Below, one piece after another: positions 8,360 through 18,500 of a stretch of DNA of 38,389 bases. Location: NCBI GenBank assembly GCA_015709215.1, contig JACCQN010000032.1:1-38389 (forward strand), read 5' to 3'. Position numbers and translations under genes: made by a program. This stretch comes from Bacteroidales bacterium (GTDB taxonomy: Bacteria; Bacteroidota; Bacteroidia; Bacteroidales; F082). The notes under the pieces are model-generated. The model was not told the origin of the DNA, did not search any database, and saw nothing but the letters and a program-made list of their open reading frames with translations. Each line of letters starts with the position of its first letter. Position 1 is the stretch's first letter.

Positions 8360-8860
8360 TTGCCAGCTTCTAACAAATAATTTTGAAGATTTAATCAATA
8401 CCGGATAGTCTGCCCAAGTTCTTTGAGTTTCTTACCGGCAAATCACCAACCAGCATTTATCTGCCAATAGCTCATGTGGTAATCCTAAATATTTCGCATG
8501 TTTTGTTTGCAATTGCTTTTAATCTGAAGTAAATTGAATGCTTGCCATTTTTTTATATCAGGGTTTGATTAAACTGGTAAGAGATTAATTATACAAATAC
8601 CATCTTATGAACAACATAGCATGTTTTTCCGGAAAGCACATTCAGGGGAGCGGGACTATTCTAAATCACGAAGGCCTGTTCAGTCCGGCATTGAATTACA
8701 GAGGCCAATAATTTTCTAAGTGATATTGCACAAATGATATGGCGGCTCAAAAAGTGTATGAAGCAATTGTGAAAGCAGATGTTTCTGGCAGTTTGCAGCG
8801 TCTCAGAATTAATGATAAATAATCAGTAATCAACTTAATTAGTAAATAAATCATTTTAAA
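8360..8860. other. Gene-poor gap with only tiny frames
   Basis: About 500 bp without a convincing gene. Two short ATG-initiated plus-strand frames are visible: 34 codons from 8607 and 27 codons from 8739. Neither resembles a family I know. Lying between an IS-associated gene and the zinc-ribbon gene, the stretch probably consists of decayed coding fragments. Confidence 0.4.
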
Positions 8861-9496
8861 ATGTTACCAGGACCTACACTTCTTTATGCCTGTCCGAAAT
8901 GTGGACAGAAAATTGCCAATGAAAGCCTGATGAGTGGAAATACCTTTGGTGCGCGTTATTTTTCTGATGGTAAACGCATTGCACCGATGTTGCCAGAATT
9001 TCCTGATCTGATCCGCTGCCAATCCTGTGGCTTTTTCTTTTTTCTGCACGAGCAGGAGCCTGTTGATGAACTCTATCGTTTTGATGACCAGTTTGATTTT
9101 GATTTAAGCGAAATTGATCAGGCACAAGCTCCGGGTTTGGATGATTTGGTTTTAGCACTTCGGGAGGAAGTTGCCCGGAAAAAGGAAAATGAAATTGCGA
9201 TCCGGATGGACATCTGGCGTGCATTTAACGACAGAAGCCGAAATGGGAATTCTATGTTTTTGAATGAAAATGATAAAGTCCTATATCATCGCAATTGTGA
9301 GGTGCTAATTGCTTTGATTGAACCTAAAGAGGATCACTTTAAAGTTACTTTAGCCGAGCTAAACAGAAACCTTGGCCTTTTTGATACGTGTTTGAAACTG
9401 ATAAACAGCCTTGAAGATCAGCGATGGAATAATTTAAAGAAACAATTTACAATGGCTTGCGAGCAGGGTGAAACAAAGGTTTTTGAGTTGAAATAA
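8861..9496 (+). CDS. Zinc-ribbon protein of unknown function
   Basis: The protein has 211 residues. Two CxxC knuckles, C11/C14 and C53/C56, would form a zinc ribbon across the first 60 residues. A second knuckle in a CQSCGFFFFL context is followed by an acidic linker and a C-terminal part rich in predicted helices (about 100-211). No signal peptide or membrane segment is present, so it is probably cytoplasmic. It stands alone, 172 bp ahead of the T9SS-tailed gene at 9669. I do not recognise the family beyond the zinc knuckles; it could be a nucleic-acid or protein-interaction adaptor. Confidence 0.7.
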   Translation: MLPGPTLLYACPKCGQKIANESLMSGNTFGARYFSDGKRIAPMLPEFPDLIRCQSCGFFFFLHEQEPVDELYRFDDQFDFDLSEIDQAQAPGLDDLVLALREEVARKKENEIAIRMDIWRAFNDRSRNGNSMFLNENDKVLYHRNCEVLIALIEPKEDHFKVTLAELNRNLGLFDTCLKLINSLEDQRWNNLKKQFTMACEQGETKVFELK

Positions 9497-9606
9497 TCGG
9501 GCTTAATCACGTGAGGGAGCATCTGCCGTATTTCTTCAAAATATAGCCGTTGGATGTCTCACGCTAAGGATTGTTTGGCTGAACCTGGAATTGTATTGCC
9601 AATAAC

Positions 9607-9637
9607 TTGATTAATTTATTCAGATTGAATACCTTTG
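9607..9637 (+). promoter_or_regulatory. Bacteroidota-type promoter before the T9SS protein at 9669
   Basis: TTG at 9607-9609, then 20 nt, then TACCTTTG at 9630-9637. The match to the -33/-7 consensus is good. The -7 box ends 31 bp before the start codon. Confidence 0.55.
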
Positions 9638-9668
9638 TGAGGGTGAATGATCTTAATCAAAACCTGCT

Positions 9669-11255
9669 ATGAAACCAAAAAATTTACTTATTGTAGTAGC
9701 CTTTATTTTTTTAGACCAGATAGCCTTTACGCAAACTTCTGATTTGAGGTATTCTAAAGTTTTCTATGAAAACTCTGGATCTTTTCATGTTTCCGGAACA
9801 ACCTGGGCAGGGGAGGATAGTTTATTGCTGATCTCCGGAGGTAGCGATATGTACTATGAATCAGCAGGTGCTGTCCATCTGTTTGATGTCGGGGGCGAAA
9901 TGATTTGGTCAAAAAAGCTAGTTCTTCAGGGTCATAATATCCAACCTACTGATATTGTGAATAGTATGGATGGTAACTTTTTTATAACTGCAACACTATT
10001 TTCCTATGAACCACCTATTGCGGATGATATCCTTTTAATAAAAATGGATAAAAGTGGCGAATTGATATGGGCCAGAAGACTTTCAGATGCCAGGTATCTG
10101 CATTCTTCAGGGATGAGTTTAACCGACGATGGGGGAGTACTTATTACAGGTTCTGTTTATGAAAATCCGACATCCTCTTCAACTGGTTTGATCTTGATTA
10201 AATACGATTCGCAAGGTGAGCTTTTGTTTTCCAAATCTTTTTTCTATGAAAATGTACATATCACTGGCATTTCTGTAGCAAGCCTTGATAATGAAGATAT
10301 TATTGTTGGAGGCCAATACAAAGCAAATGGCGAATATGTCAGCCAAATAGGAATTATGCAGTTTTCTTCGGCAGGCGAATTGATCAGGGCAAAAAAAATC
10401 AATTTCGAAGATCAGGGTAATTCCGAATTTATAGATCTGATTAGCGTTGATTCAGGGTATTATTTTTCTGGAAATATAGGTGGTTCACCAGGTTCGTCAC
10501 TTGTTTACATGGATATGAATAGTAATATCATTTGGGCTAAATCAATTGGTTTTCGTAGTTTTGAACGAAGCTATTATTACGAACATCAACAGATTAACAG
10601 GGATGTTTCTGGAGAGCATTTATTGCTTTGCAGTGGAGGCGGTTTTGTTAAGGCCGATTTAGATGGAAATCCGGTTTGGGCGCAATTTTCTGAAATGATC
10701 ACTTTTGAAGCAGTGTCACTTTCTGATGAAGGTTATTTATTTATCGGGCTTGGACCAATACTTTTAGTTAAAGAGGTAATGGAACCTCATACAGGCTTTA
10801 TACGTACAAATGAGATAGGTGAAGCCCTTTCATGTAGTTATGGATATCCGGTTGAAAGCTTTGAATATACGCTTGTTTCTGAAGATTTTACAGTTGAATC
10901 ATCTGATTTTGGAACAGCCTCAGCTATTTCGCTTGATTATATGTTTTATGAATTAAACTCAAACGATGAATGCGTTTCAATAATTGGAAATACCAATGAA
11001 AACAATACTGGTAAACCTGATTTACAGATTTTCCCCAATCCCGGAAAAGGCCCTTTCAGAATGATGTCCGAAGATATCAATCCAGGGCATTTTGCCAGCC
11101 TTGCAGTTTACAATATAAATGGAAAGCTTGTTTATGCCAAAGAGGCGTCTTGGAATGAGCTTCAGCTATTGGATATTGAGCTGCAAGCAGGAATTTATTT
11201 TGTAAAGGTTTCCGTTGAGGATAAGGTGTTTACGGCTAAATTGGTGGTTAATTGA
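9669..11255 (+). CDS. Secreted beta-propeller-like protein with T9SS tail
   Basis: The protein has 528 residues. It has a signal peptide (about 1-21). The middle (about 30-400) contains repeated units with a pattern like D-[ILV]-L-[ILV]-[KR]-x-D-x-x-G-[ED]-[IL]-[ILV]-W-A-[KR], for example near residues 125, 175 and 230, as in delta-60 or PQQ-like propeller repeats. A YPNPG-like variant (IFPNPGKGPF) starts a type A T9SS sorting tail over the last about 75 residues. It should be exported to the cell surface or medium. It is convergent with another T9SS propeller protein, 119 bp away. A structural or adhesive role is plausible; no catalytic motif is visible. Confidence 0.75.
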   Translation: MKPKNLLIVVAFIFLDQIAFTQTSDLRYSKVFYENSGSFHVSGTTWAGEDSLLLISGGSDMYYESAGAVHLFDVGGEMIWSKKLVLQGHNIQPTDIVNSMDGNFFITATLFSYEPPIADDILLIKMDKSGELIWARRLSDARYLHSSGMSLTDDGGVLITGSVYENPTSSSTGLILIKYDSQGELLFSKSFFYENVHITGISVASLDNEDIIVGGQYKANGEYVSQIGIMQFSSAGELIRAKKINFEDQGNSEFIDLISVDSGYYFSGNIGGSPGSSLVYMDMNSNIIWAKSIGFRSFERSYYYEHQQINRDVSGEHLLLCSGGGFVKADLDGNPVWAQFSEMITFEAVSLSDEGYLFIGLGPILLVKEVMEPHTGFIRTNEIGEALSCSYGYPVESFEYTLVSEDFTVESSDFGTASAISLDYMFYELNSNDECVSIIGNTNENNTGKPDLQIFPNPGKGPFRMMSEDINPGHFASLAVYNINGKLVYAKEASWNELQLLDIELQAGIYFVKVSVEDKVFTAKLVVN

Positions 11256-11374
11256 TTAGAAGCTGTTGCTAAATAAAACGTATTTTTCTAATACCGTATA
11301 ATGGTGTAAGTTTAGCTTACCTATTTATGTATTTCCTCCTGATTGTAGTGAGTTTAAATGAAAAAGAGATTTTC

Positions 11375-13432
11375 CTATTGCTTTATAAATTTAAACCTAA
11401 TTGTCTCTTTTTCGCTTGTAATGATTAAAAGCTGATACACTCCGGAAGTCAAAAATGAAATATCAACAGCTTGCGTTAAATTTTCACGATTCAGCACGCT
11501 CACTAAACGGCCTGAAATATCGTAAATATAGGCTTCAGTCAGTATGTTTTCATATCCGGTTAGATTTATATTTATCGCATGCTGCGCTGGATTTGGGTAG
11601 AGTAAATTAGTTTTTGATACTGTTTGTTGCACAGGAAGGCTTACAATACCTCCATTGTTTGTTTTCATAATCAGCCCGTCATCACCACATATAAAACCTA
11701 CGGTAGGAGAAACAAACGATATGCCTTTATACCATTTGGAGGGCAGGTTTTCAAATCGATGCCATTGTGATCCGCCATCATCAGTGATGTACACACTTGC
11801 AGCATCGGCTAGTGCATAACCGGTTGTCTCATTTAGAAAATAGAATTGAAGAATGGCATGAGAATCAGGCAAGGGAACATATTCCCAATTCAATCCCCCA
11901 TCGGTTGTGCGATAGCAGTTTCCTGAGAAACCCCCAACATATCCGTTAAATTGATCAACAAAATAAATATCCAGAAGAAGTTCATTTTCTGTAACATAGT
12001 ATTCTTGCCAGTCGTTGCCTCCGTTATCCGTTCTTATTATCCGACCGTTTGAGATTAACGCAAAACCTGTATTTTCATTGATGAAATGCAAGGCTCGTAT
12101 GGGGCTGTTATCAGATTCAAAAACAACTTGCCAGGTTATTCCTTCGTCCTGACTGCGTAGTATTTTGGAGGGTATATTTTCGACACATATAAATCCTGTA
12201 GCATTGTTGGTAAAAAATAAATCAGTAATGATTTCTTGAAGGTTTGTTTGAAGCTCCTCCCAATTAATTCCCCCATCAATCGTTTTGTATAGCAATCCGT
12301 TTTTGAATGCGATATAACCTTGATCTGAAGACGAAAAAAATAATTTTGCAGGTAGTCTGTGTGGTATTGATGAAACAGTATTCCATGATTGGCCTGTATC
12401 TGTTGTTTTATAAATTTCAGTACTGTTTGACTGGTTAGGCGTTGAGCCAATAACGTATCCCATCTGTTCAGTAACAAATTGAATATCCTGAAGATGGAGA
12501 TTGGTAAAGGAACTGGTGAAATTGTTAGTAGTGGAGCCCGCATCAACAGATTTTAAAATGTTGCCGTTATTTCCGACAGCAAATACCGTGTTAGCGTCAA
12601 GAAATTCATAATTTCTTACATCATCCATCACAACAAAATTCCATGAAAGGGCTCCATTAGTTGTTTTCAGAAGTTGATTTCCTGAAATTCCATAGCCTGT
12701 ATTTTCATCAGTAAAAAATAATTTTGAAATGGTGTGTGTGCTCATGATATAATTCCAGGAAACTCCGCCATCAGTAGTCTTCATAACAAAGTAATCACTC
12801 CCTGACGCGTACCCAACAAGCTCCGAAACGAAAAAGACATCAATTAAATTGAGCATAGGATCTGTTGAATTTATCTCCCATTGCAGGCCACCATTTGTTG
12901 TTTTATATACGTGGTGTAAATCTCCCACAGCAAATCCATTATTTTCATCGATGAAGTGCAGAGCGTTAATATCATAAGGCGAATTAAAAAGCAATTGCGA
13001 CCACGATATTCCCGCATCTGTAGATTTGAGCAACTTCCCGTTTTTTCCGCAGATAAAACCAGTGCTGTCATTCACAAAATCAAAGTCATTGTAAATTTCT
13101 TCAGGAACATCAATAGCTTCCCAACTGTTGCCTCCATCCGAAGAACGATAGATAGTGCCTTCATAGGTTTTTAAAAATCCAGTATCAGGATTGATGAAAT
13201 ACAATTTGTCAATACTTTGATCTAACCCTGAATCAATGTATTCCCAGGTATTTCCACTGTCAGTTGTTACATACAAACTGCCTTTTTCTCCTCCGGCAAA
13301 TCCAAGCGACTCATTCAAAAAATGTAAGGCATACAAATTCCAACCAAAAGGACTCGGGTTCACCCATTCCCATTGCCCAAATGCAATCAGATAACCCATA
13401 ATAAAACTTAACGTTAATATTTTCTTTTTCAT
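11375..13432 (-). CDS. Secreted YCF48/BNR-type beta-propeller protein with T9SS tail
   Basis: The protein has 685 residues and a short signal peptide. About a dozen repeats of roughly 45 residues share the pattern [FY]-x-[DN]-x-x-[TV]-G-[FY]-x-x-G-x-x-G-x-[ILV]-x-[KR]-[TS]-x-[DN]-G-G-x-x-W, the Asp-box/YCF48 signature. The last about 75 residues, starting at LLYPNPAQ, are a T9SS type A sorting domain. YCF48 proteins assist photosystem II assembly in phototrophs, but in Bacteroidota such repeats are common in secreted proteins, so no photosynthetic role is implied. Convergent neighbour at 9669; its start is 155 bp from the divergent TetM-like gene. A secreted propeller is certain; function is unknown. 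Confidence 0.85.
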   Translation of the reverse strand: MKKKILTLSFIMGYLIAFGQWEWVNPSPFGWNLYALHFLNESLGFAGGEKGSLYVTTDSGNTWEYIDSGLDQSIDKLYFINPDTGFLKTYEGTIYRSSDGGNSWEAIDVPEEIYNDFDFVNDSTGFICGKNGKLLKSTDAGISWSQLLFNSPYDINALHFIDENNGFAVGDLHHVYKTTNGGLQWEINSTDPMLNLIDVFFVSELVGYASGSDYFVMKTTDGGVSWNYIMSTHTISKLFFTDENTGYGISGNQLLKTTNGALSWNFVVMDDVRNYEFLDANTVFAVGNNGNILKSVDAGSTTNNFTSSFTNLHLQDIQFVTEQMGYVIGSTPNQSNSTEIYKTTDTGQSWNTVSSIPHRLPAKLFFSSSDQGYIAFKNGLLYKTIDGGINWEELQTNLQEIITDLFFTNNATGFICVENIPSKILRSQDEGITWQVVFESDNSPIRALHFINENTGFALISNGRIIRTDNGGNDWQEYYVTENELLLDIYFVDQFNGYVGGFSGNCYRTTDGGLNWEYVPLPDSHAILQFYFLNETTGYALADAASVYITDDGGSQWHRFENLPSKWYKGISFVSPTVGFICGDDGLIMKTNNGGIVSLPVQQTVSKTNLLYPNPAQHAININLTGYENILTEAYIYDISGRLVSVLNRENLTQAVDISFLTSGVYQLLIITSEKETIRFKFIKQ

Positions 13433-13560
13433 AATTGGCAGCTTTACACATCTTATCGAATTATCAAAGTGACTGTAAATCTACTAAATAATTATTTAAT
13501 TCGGCAGCAAGTTTTATACTTCCAACGAATCAATTGTTTTTCATTCGCCATTTAAACCGC

Positions 13561-13568
13561 TACTTTTG
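13561..13568 (+). promoter_or_regulatory. -7 box deciding the start of the TetM-like gene
   Basis: This reads TACTTTTG (TAnnTTTG), 19 bp before the ATG at 13588. A TTG at 13534-13536 is 24 nt away, longer than usual. The box lies inside the frame that would extend the protein to an ATG at 13534, arguing for the later start. Confidence 0.5.
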
Positions 13569-13587
13569 CAGATTAAGTAAAAGTTTA

Positions 13588-15558
13588 ATGGAAGCACTTT
13601 CAAAGATTATCAATCTGGGCATATTGGCACACGTAGATGCTGGCAAAACTTCCATTACAGAGCATTTGCTTTTCAAAACCGGAGTCATCAAAACTTTGGG
13701 TAGTGTTGATAAAGGAACTTCGCAAACAGATTGGCTTCCAATAGAAAAAGAACGTGGGATATCGGTGCGCGCTGCATCAGCATCTTTTGTTTGGAATAAC
13801 ACACAAATTAACCTCATCGATACACCTGGCCATATTGATTTTTCAGCAGAAGTAGAAAGGGTTCTACCAGCGTTGGATGCTGTCATCGTAGTGGTTTCAG
13901 CTGCAGAAGGAGTTCAATCGCATACAGAAACAATCTGGCAGGCTGCTGCAGCTTTAGGTTTGCCTGTGCTGATTTTTGTTAACAAAATTGATCGTGACGG
14001 GGTTGATCTTCTGCGTCTTAAGGAAAATATGAATGATTTGTTAAATCAGGATTTAATCTTTATTCAAAGAGTGGAAGCGGAAGGAAGTCAATACGCAAAG
14101 CTTTATGATTTGCTGGAAAATAAAGATGCATTGTATGCGGAATCAGCTCTGGCAGAACAGATTATTTCTGGTGACAATCAATTGCTTGAGCAATACCTGA
14201 ATGGCATAACTGTAAATTTTGATATGTTGCTTAATGCATTACGAATGCAGTTTCAGAGTCGTCATATTTTTCCGGTTCTTTTTGGTTCAGCAAAATTTGA
14301 TCAGGGAATTGAGACTTTATTGAATTGGATCGTAAGGCTGATGCCCTTGGCCATAGGGGATTATGAAAAACCGCTTTCGGGGATTGTTTTTAAAGTGGAG
14401 CATGACGATAGGCTTGGCCGGATTGCGAGTGTGCGTTTGTTTGATGGCACACTCAGAAATCGCGATAATATTTTTGTTTCCGGAATGCAATCTATGGCTA
14501 AAGTAAGTCAGATCAGAAAACTAATTGGGCTAAAACAAGTAGAAACTGGGGTTTTGTTGGCAGGGGATATTGGAGTTGTTACGGGGCTTTCGGATGTTAA
14601 GGCAGGCGACTGGCTAGGCGAGGCAAAGTCAAATAATTTGCCTGTCAGCCTGAATACGGCTTTACTTACCATTCAGGTTTTTCCGGAGCAAGAGGCAGAT
14701 TATCCGGCTTTGGTAAGTGCTCTGCAACAGCTATGCGATGAAGATCCGGCTCTTGACTTGCTTTGGCTAAGAGATGAGCGCGCTTTGCACATCAGGATTA
14801 TGGGATTTATTCAACTGGAGATTTTGCAGGCGATATTGCTTGAACGCTTTAAGATAAATGCACAATTTGGTGAAGCACAGGTGATTTACAAAGAAACACC
14901 TGACGCTGCTGGCGAAGGATATGATGCCTATACTATGCCTAAGCCTTGTTGGGCAGTGGTGCATTTTAAAATTGAACCCGCTGCATCCGGAAGCGGCGTG
15001 GTTTATCAATCTGAAGTAGGCGTGAATGATATCGCAGGCAAATATCAAAATGAGATAGAACGTGCCATTCCGCTGGCATTACAGCAAGGTCCTCATGGCT
15101 GGGAACTAACAGATCTAAAAATTACCCTGATGGCCGGCCAGGATCATGTGATGCATTCCAGACCGGGAGATTTTTCTATCGCCACGCATCTTGCTTTAAT
15201 GAGTGGATTGCAACAAATAGGAACAAGACTGCTTGAGCCAATGCTAAGCTATACTATCACAGCCCCGGAAATTTATCTTGGTAAAATTATCAGCAGTCTC
15301 ACACAAATGCGGGCTACTTTTGAATCACCTGAAATCATTAAACATAACTGTATTATTTCAGGCAACATCCCATTGGCTACTTCCATGGATTATAGCGTAA
15401 AACTGTTGGCAATAACAGGTGGTAAAGGGAAATTTGCCAGCCGTTTTAGTGCTTATGCCGAATGCCCCAAAGGGGAGGGGAAAAGCACGCCTTATCGTGG
15501 TGTAAGCCCGCTGGATCGCTCAAAATTCATTCTAAAAGCACGCAAAGCCTTGCAATAA
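13588..15558 (+). CDS. TetM/TetQ-like ribosomal protection GTPase
   Basis: The protein has 656 residues, near the 640-660 usual for Tet ribosomal protection proteins and shorter than EF-G. It carries the translational-GTPase G motifs: AHVDAGKTS (G1), an effector region GSVDKGTSQTDWLPIEKERGIS, DTPGH (G3) and NKID (G4). EF-G-like domains follow, including the domain IV segment and a C-terminal tail ending in basic residues as in TetM. The family dislodges tetracycline from the ribosome; some chromosomal relatives have other or no drug substrates. I used the ATG at 13588 because a promoter box overlaps the longer frame. Its stop is followed by 3 nt and then the start of the tandem UvrA-like gene, so the two are cotranscribed. 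Drug specificity cannot be read from sequence. Confidence 0.88.
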   Translation: MEALSKIINLGILAHVDAGKTSITEHLLFKTGVIKTLGSVDKGTSQTDWLPIEKERGISVRAASASFVWNNTQINLIDTPGHIDFSAEVERVLPALDAVIVVVSAAEGVQSHTETIWQAAAALGLPVLIFVNKIDRDGVDLLRLKENMNDLLNQDLIFIQRVEAEGSQYAKLYDLLENKDALYAESALAEQIISGDNQLLEQYLNGITVNFDMLLNALRMQFQSRHIFPVLFGSAKFDQGIETLLNWIVRLMPLAIGDYEKPLSGIVFKVEHDDRLGRIASVRLFDGTLRNRDNIFVSGMQSMAKVSQIRKLIGLKQVETGVLLAGDIGVVTGLSDVKAGDWLGEAKSNNLPVSLNTALLTIQVFPEQEADYPALVSALQQLCDEDPALDLLWLRDERALHIRIMGFIQLEILQAILLERFKINAQFGEAQVIYKETPDAAGEGYDAYTMPKPCWAVVHFKIEPAASGSGVVYQSEVGVNDIAGKYQNEIERAIPLALQQGPHGWELTDLKITLMAGQDHVMHSRPGDFSIATHLALMSGLQQIGTRLLEPMLSYTITAPEIYLGKIISSLTQMRATFESPEIIKHNCIISGNIPLATSMDYSVKLLAITGGKGKFASRFSAYAECPKGEGKSTPYRGVSPLDRSKFILKARKALQ

Positions 15559-15561
15559 ATT

Positions 15562-18500
15562 ATGTCAGATCAGCCTTTCAATAGTAAATGTCTTGTAGTA
15601 AAAGAGGCATCCGAAAACAACCTCAAAAGCATTTCGGTAAGCATTCCGCATCAGAGCTTTACAGTTATTACAGGCGTTTCGGGCTCTGGAAAATCATCAC
15701 TCGCCTATAATGTGATTTTTAAAGAAAGCCAAAGACGTTTTTTGAGTTCTTTTTCTTCTTTTTCACGCCTTTACACCGCCAAACTGGAAAAGCCAAAAGC
15801 AAACAGCATCACCGGATTACAGGCTGCTTTGGCTGTTAAGCAACAATCTACTGCCGCTAATCCCCACAGCACTGTTGGTACCCTATCAGGACTTTCTGAC
15901 CATTTACGGCTTCTTTTTGCCCGAATGGGGCGGGCAAGCTGTGTTGTTTGCGGAAAAACTTTCGCTAATTCTACCGAAACCGTCTGTCGGCATTGTGCCC
16001 ACGAGCGACCTCGCCAACTGGCAAGCCTGTTTTCGTTCAACAGTTATCATGGTGCTTGTAAGGATTGCAAAGGACTAGGGCTGCGTGAACAAATTGATGT
16101 AAACAAATTAATTTCAGATCCTTCACTTAGCCTGCGCGAAGGAGCACTGGTCCCGACAACGCCAACAGGCTATATTGTATATTCGCAAGTGACTGTGGAT
16201 GCGCTTAATACCGTTTGCAAGGCGCATGGTTTTGACGTTGATACACCCTGGCAGTCGCTAACCGATGATCAACGTCATGTTATCCTATATGGAAGTGAGA
16301 AAGTAAAAGTGCTTTTTGGAAAACATGCGCTTGAATCACGGTTAAAGTGGAAAGGCATCACAGCACGTCCCCGCGTAGAAGGTTTCTACAAAGGAATAAT
16401 TCCCATCATGGAAGATATTCTTCGTAGGGACAGAAATGAAAATATTTTACGGTTTGCCAGTGCTTTTGCCTGCAAAACCTGTAAAGGAACCCGACTTAGC
16501 AAGGAAGCATTAGCTGTTGATCTGGCCGGAACAAATATCGCTGAATTATCAAAGCTTAGTGTCGATGCCCTCGAAAAGCGGTTGATGGAAATCAGGTCTG
16601 AGGTAGATCAGCAAGCCGTTTTCGATGCTATTATGGAAAAGGCCTCCAAACGCATTAGCTACCTGAAAATGCTTGGGCTTGGCTATCTCAGCCTTTTGCG
16701 CGAAGCAACAAGCCTTTCAGGAGGTGAGGCGCAGCGCATCAGGCTGGCAGCTCAAATTGGGAGCGGACTTCAGGGTGTGCTTTATGTGCTTGATGAGCCT
16801 TCGGCGGGTTTGCATCCCCATGACAATCAAAACCTGCTGAAAATGCTGAAAGCCTTGCGGGATAATGGCAATACGGTTTTAGTTGTTGAACACGATGAGG
16901 ATACTATCCGTGAGGCGGATTATTTGATTGATATTGGCCCAAAAGCAGGAAACAATGGTGGACAATTGATTTATGAAGGAAATCCTGATACATTATTGCA
17001 GCAACCAGAAAACTATCCCGACAGCCTTACAGCGCATACACTTTCTCAGGCCTGGCAAGTGAAACAAATTGTAAGAGAAGGATTTGGATTTATTGAAATT
17101 TTTGCTGCACAGCTGCACAACCTTAGGCAAATTGATGTCAGTTTCAGAATGGGAGCACTCAATGTGGTGACTGGTCTTTCGGGAGCTGGAAAATCAACGC
17201 TTGTCCATCAGGTTTTGGCTAAAAGCATACGGCAAAACAAAGCTATTGGTTGTGATTCGTGGGATACAACTTTGGCTATCGACAGAATAATTGAAGTGAA
17301 TCAGTCGCCGATAGGTCGCACACCGAGAAGCAATCCGGCTACTTATACCGGTCTGTTTGAGGTGATAAGATCATTGTTTGCTGAGCAGCCTCTATCAAAA
17401 ATATTGGGTTTTAATAAAGGCCAGTTTTCATTTAACACAGCAGGAGGCCGCTGCGAGCATTGCAATGGCGCGGGCAGAACACATTTGGGAATGCATTTTC
17501 TTGGAGATGTGGAGGTTGCTTGCGAAAGCTGCGGAGGAAAGCGTTTTAACGATGCAACGCTTGAAGTTACTTATAGGGGAAAGAATATTTTTGAAGTGCT
17601 GGAGATGACATTTGATGAGGCTTCGAAGTTTTTTGAAAATATTCCTCCTGCAACCAAAATTATTGATCAGCTTATTCGTCTTGAAGTTGGCTATCTTAAG
17701 CTGGGACAGCCTTCTACAACGCTATCAGGCGGTGAGGCTCAAAGGGTTAAGCTTGCTTCAGAGCTGCATAAAACAACTAAAGGGAATGGCCTTTATCTCC
17801 TGGATGAGCCAACCCTGGGATTGCACAAAGCCGATGTGGCTGCCTTGCTAACCGCTTTGAACGACCTTATAGAGCAGCAGAATACGGTTATTGTGATTGA
17901 GCATGATCCGACTTTTATTTTGCAGGCTGATCATATTATTGATCTTGGACCAGAAGGAGGCGAAAATGGTGGAGCGCTCATTTTTAGTGGTAAACCTTCG
18001 GAATTGCTAAATCAGCCAGATTCTCTTACTGCTAAAGCTTTAAACAGGATAATATTAAAAGGCAGCGATGCTTCAAAGACTAAGCAACTATCATGGAATC
18101 GTGATGAGTTTATTCAGCTAAAGGGCATCTCAACACATAACCTCAATCAGCTTGATGTTAAAATACCTCACGGCAAAACCACTGTGATCACGGGGGTTTC
18201 GGGAAGTGGAAAAAGTGCTTTGGCATTTGATACGCTTTATACTGAATGCAGAAATCGTTTCACAGAAAGTTACACCGCTTATGCCAGAAGAATGATGAGC
18301 AAACTCAGTCGTCCGCAACTGGAAGAAGGTAGTGGTTTTAGCCCGGCGATTGCAATCCAGCAAAATAACTTTCATAATGATCCAAGATCAACAGTTGGGA
18401 CAATGACAGGACTTTCTGAATCTTATCGTTTACTTTTTTCACGGATAGGAAAAACAAAGGATAATCAGCCTCATCAAATGCCCGCATCTTTATTTTCCTT

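Noticed and set aside
8360-8400. Integron attC site after the DUF6398-like gene (a CTAACAAAT string)
   Set aside because: No matching complementary half-site was found, so there is no attC fold.
11375-13432. A photosystem II assembly role from the YCF48 repeats
   Set aside because: The repeats are common in secreted proteins of Bacteroidota and this one has a T9SS tail; nothing photosynthetic is nearby.
13534-13587. 18-residue N-terminal extension of the TetM-like protein
   Set aside because: A -7 promoter box lies inside it and the family normally starts at the equivalent of MEALSKIINLGILAHVDAG.
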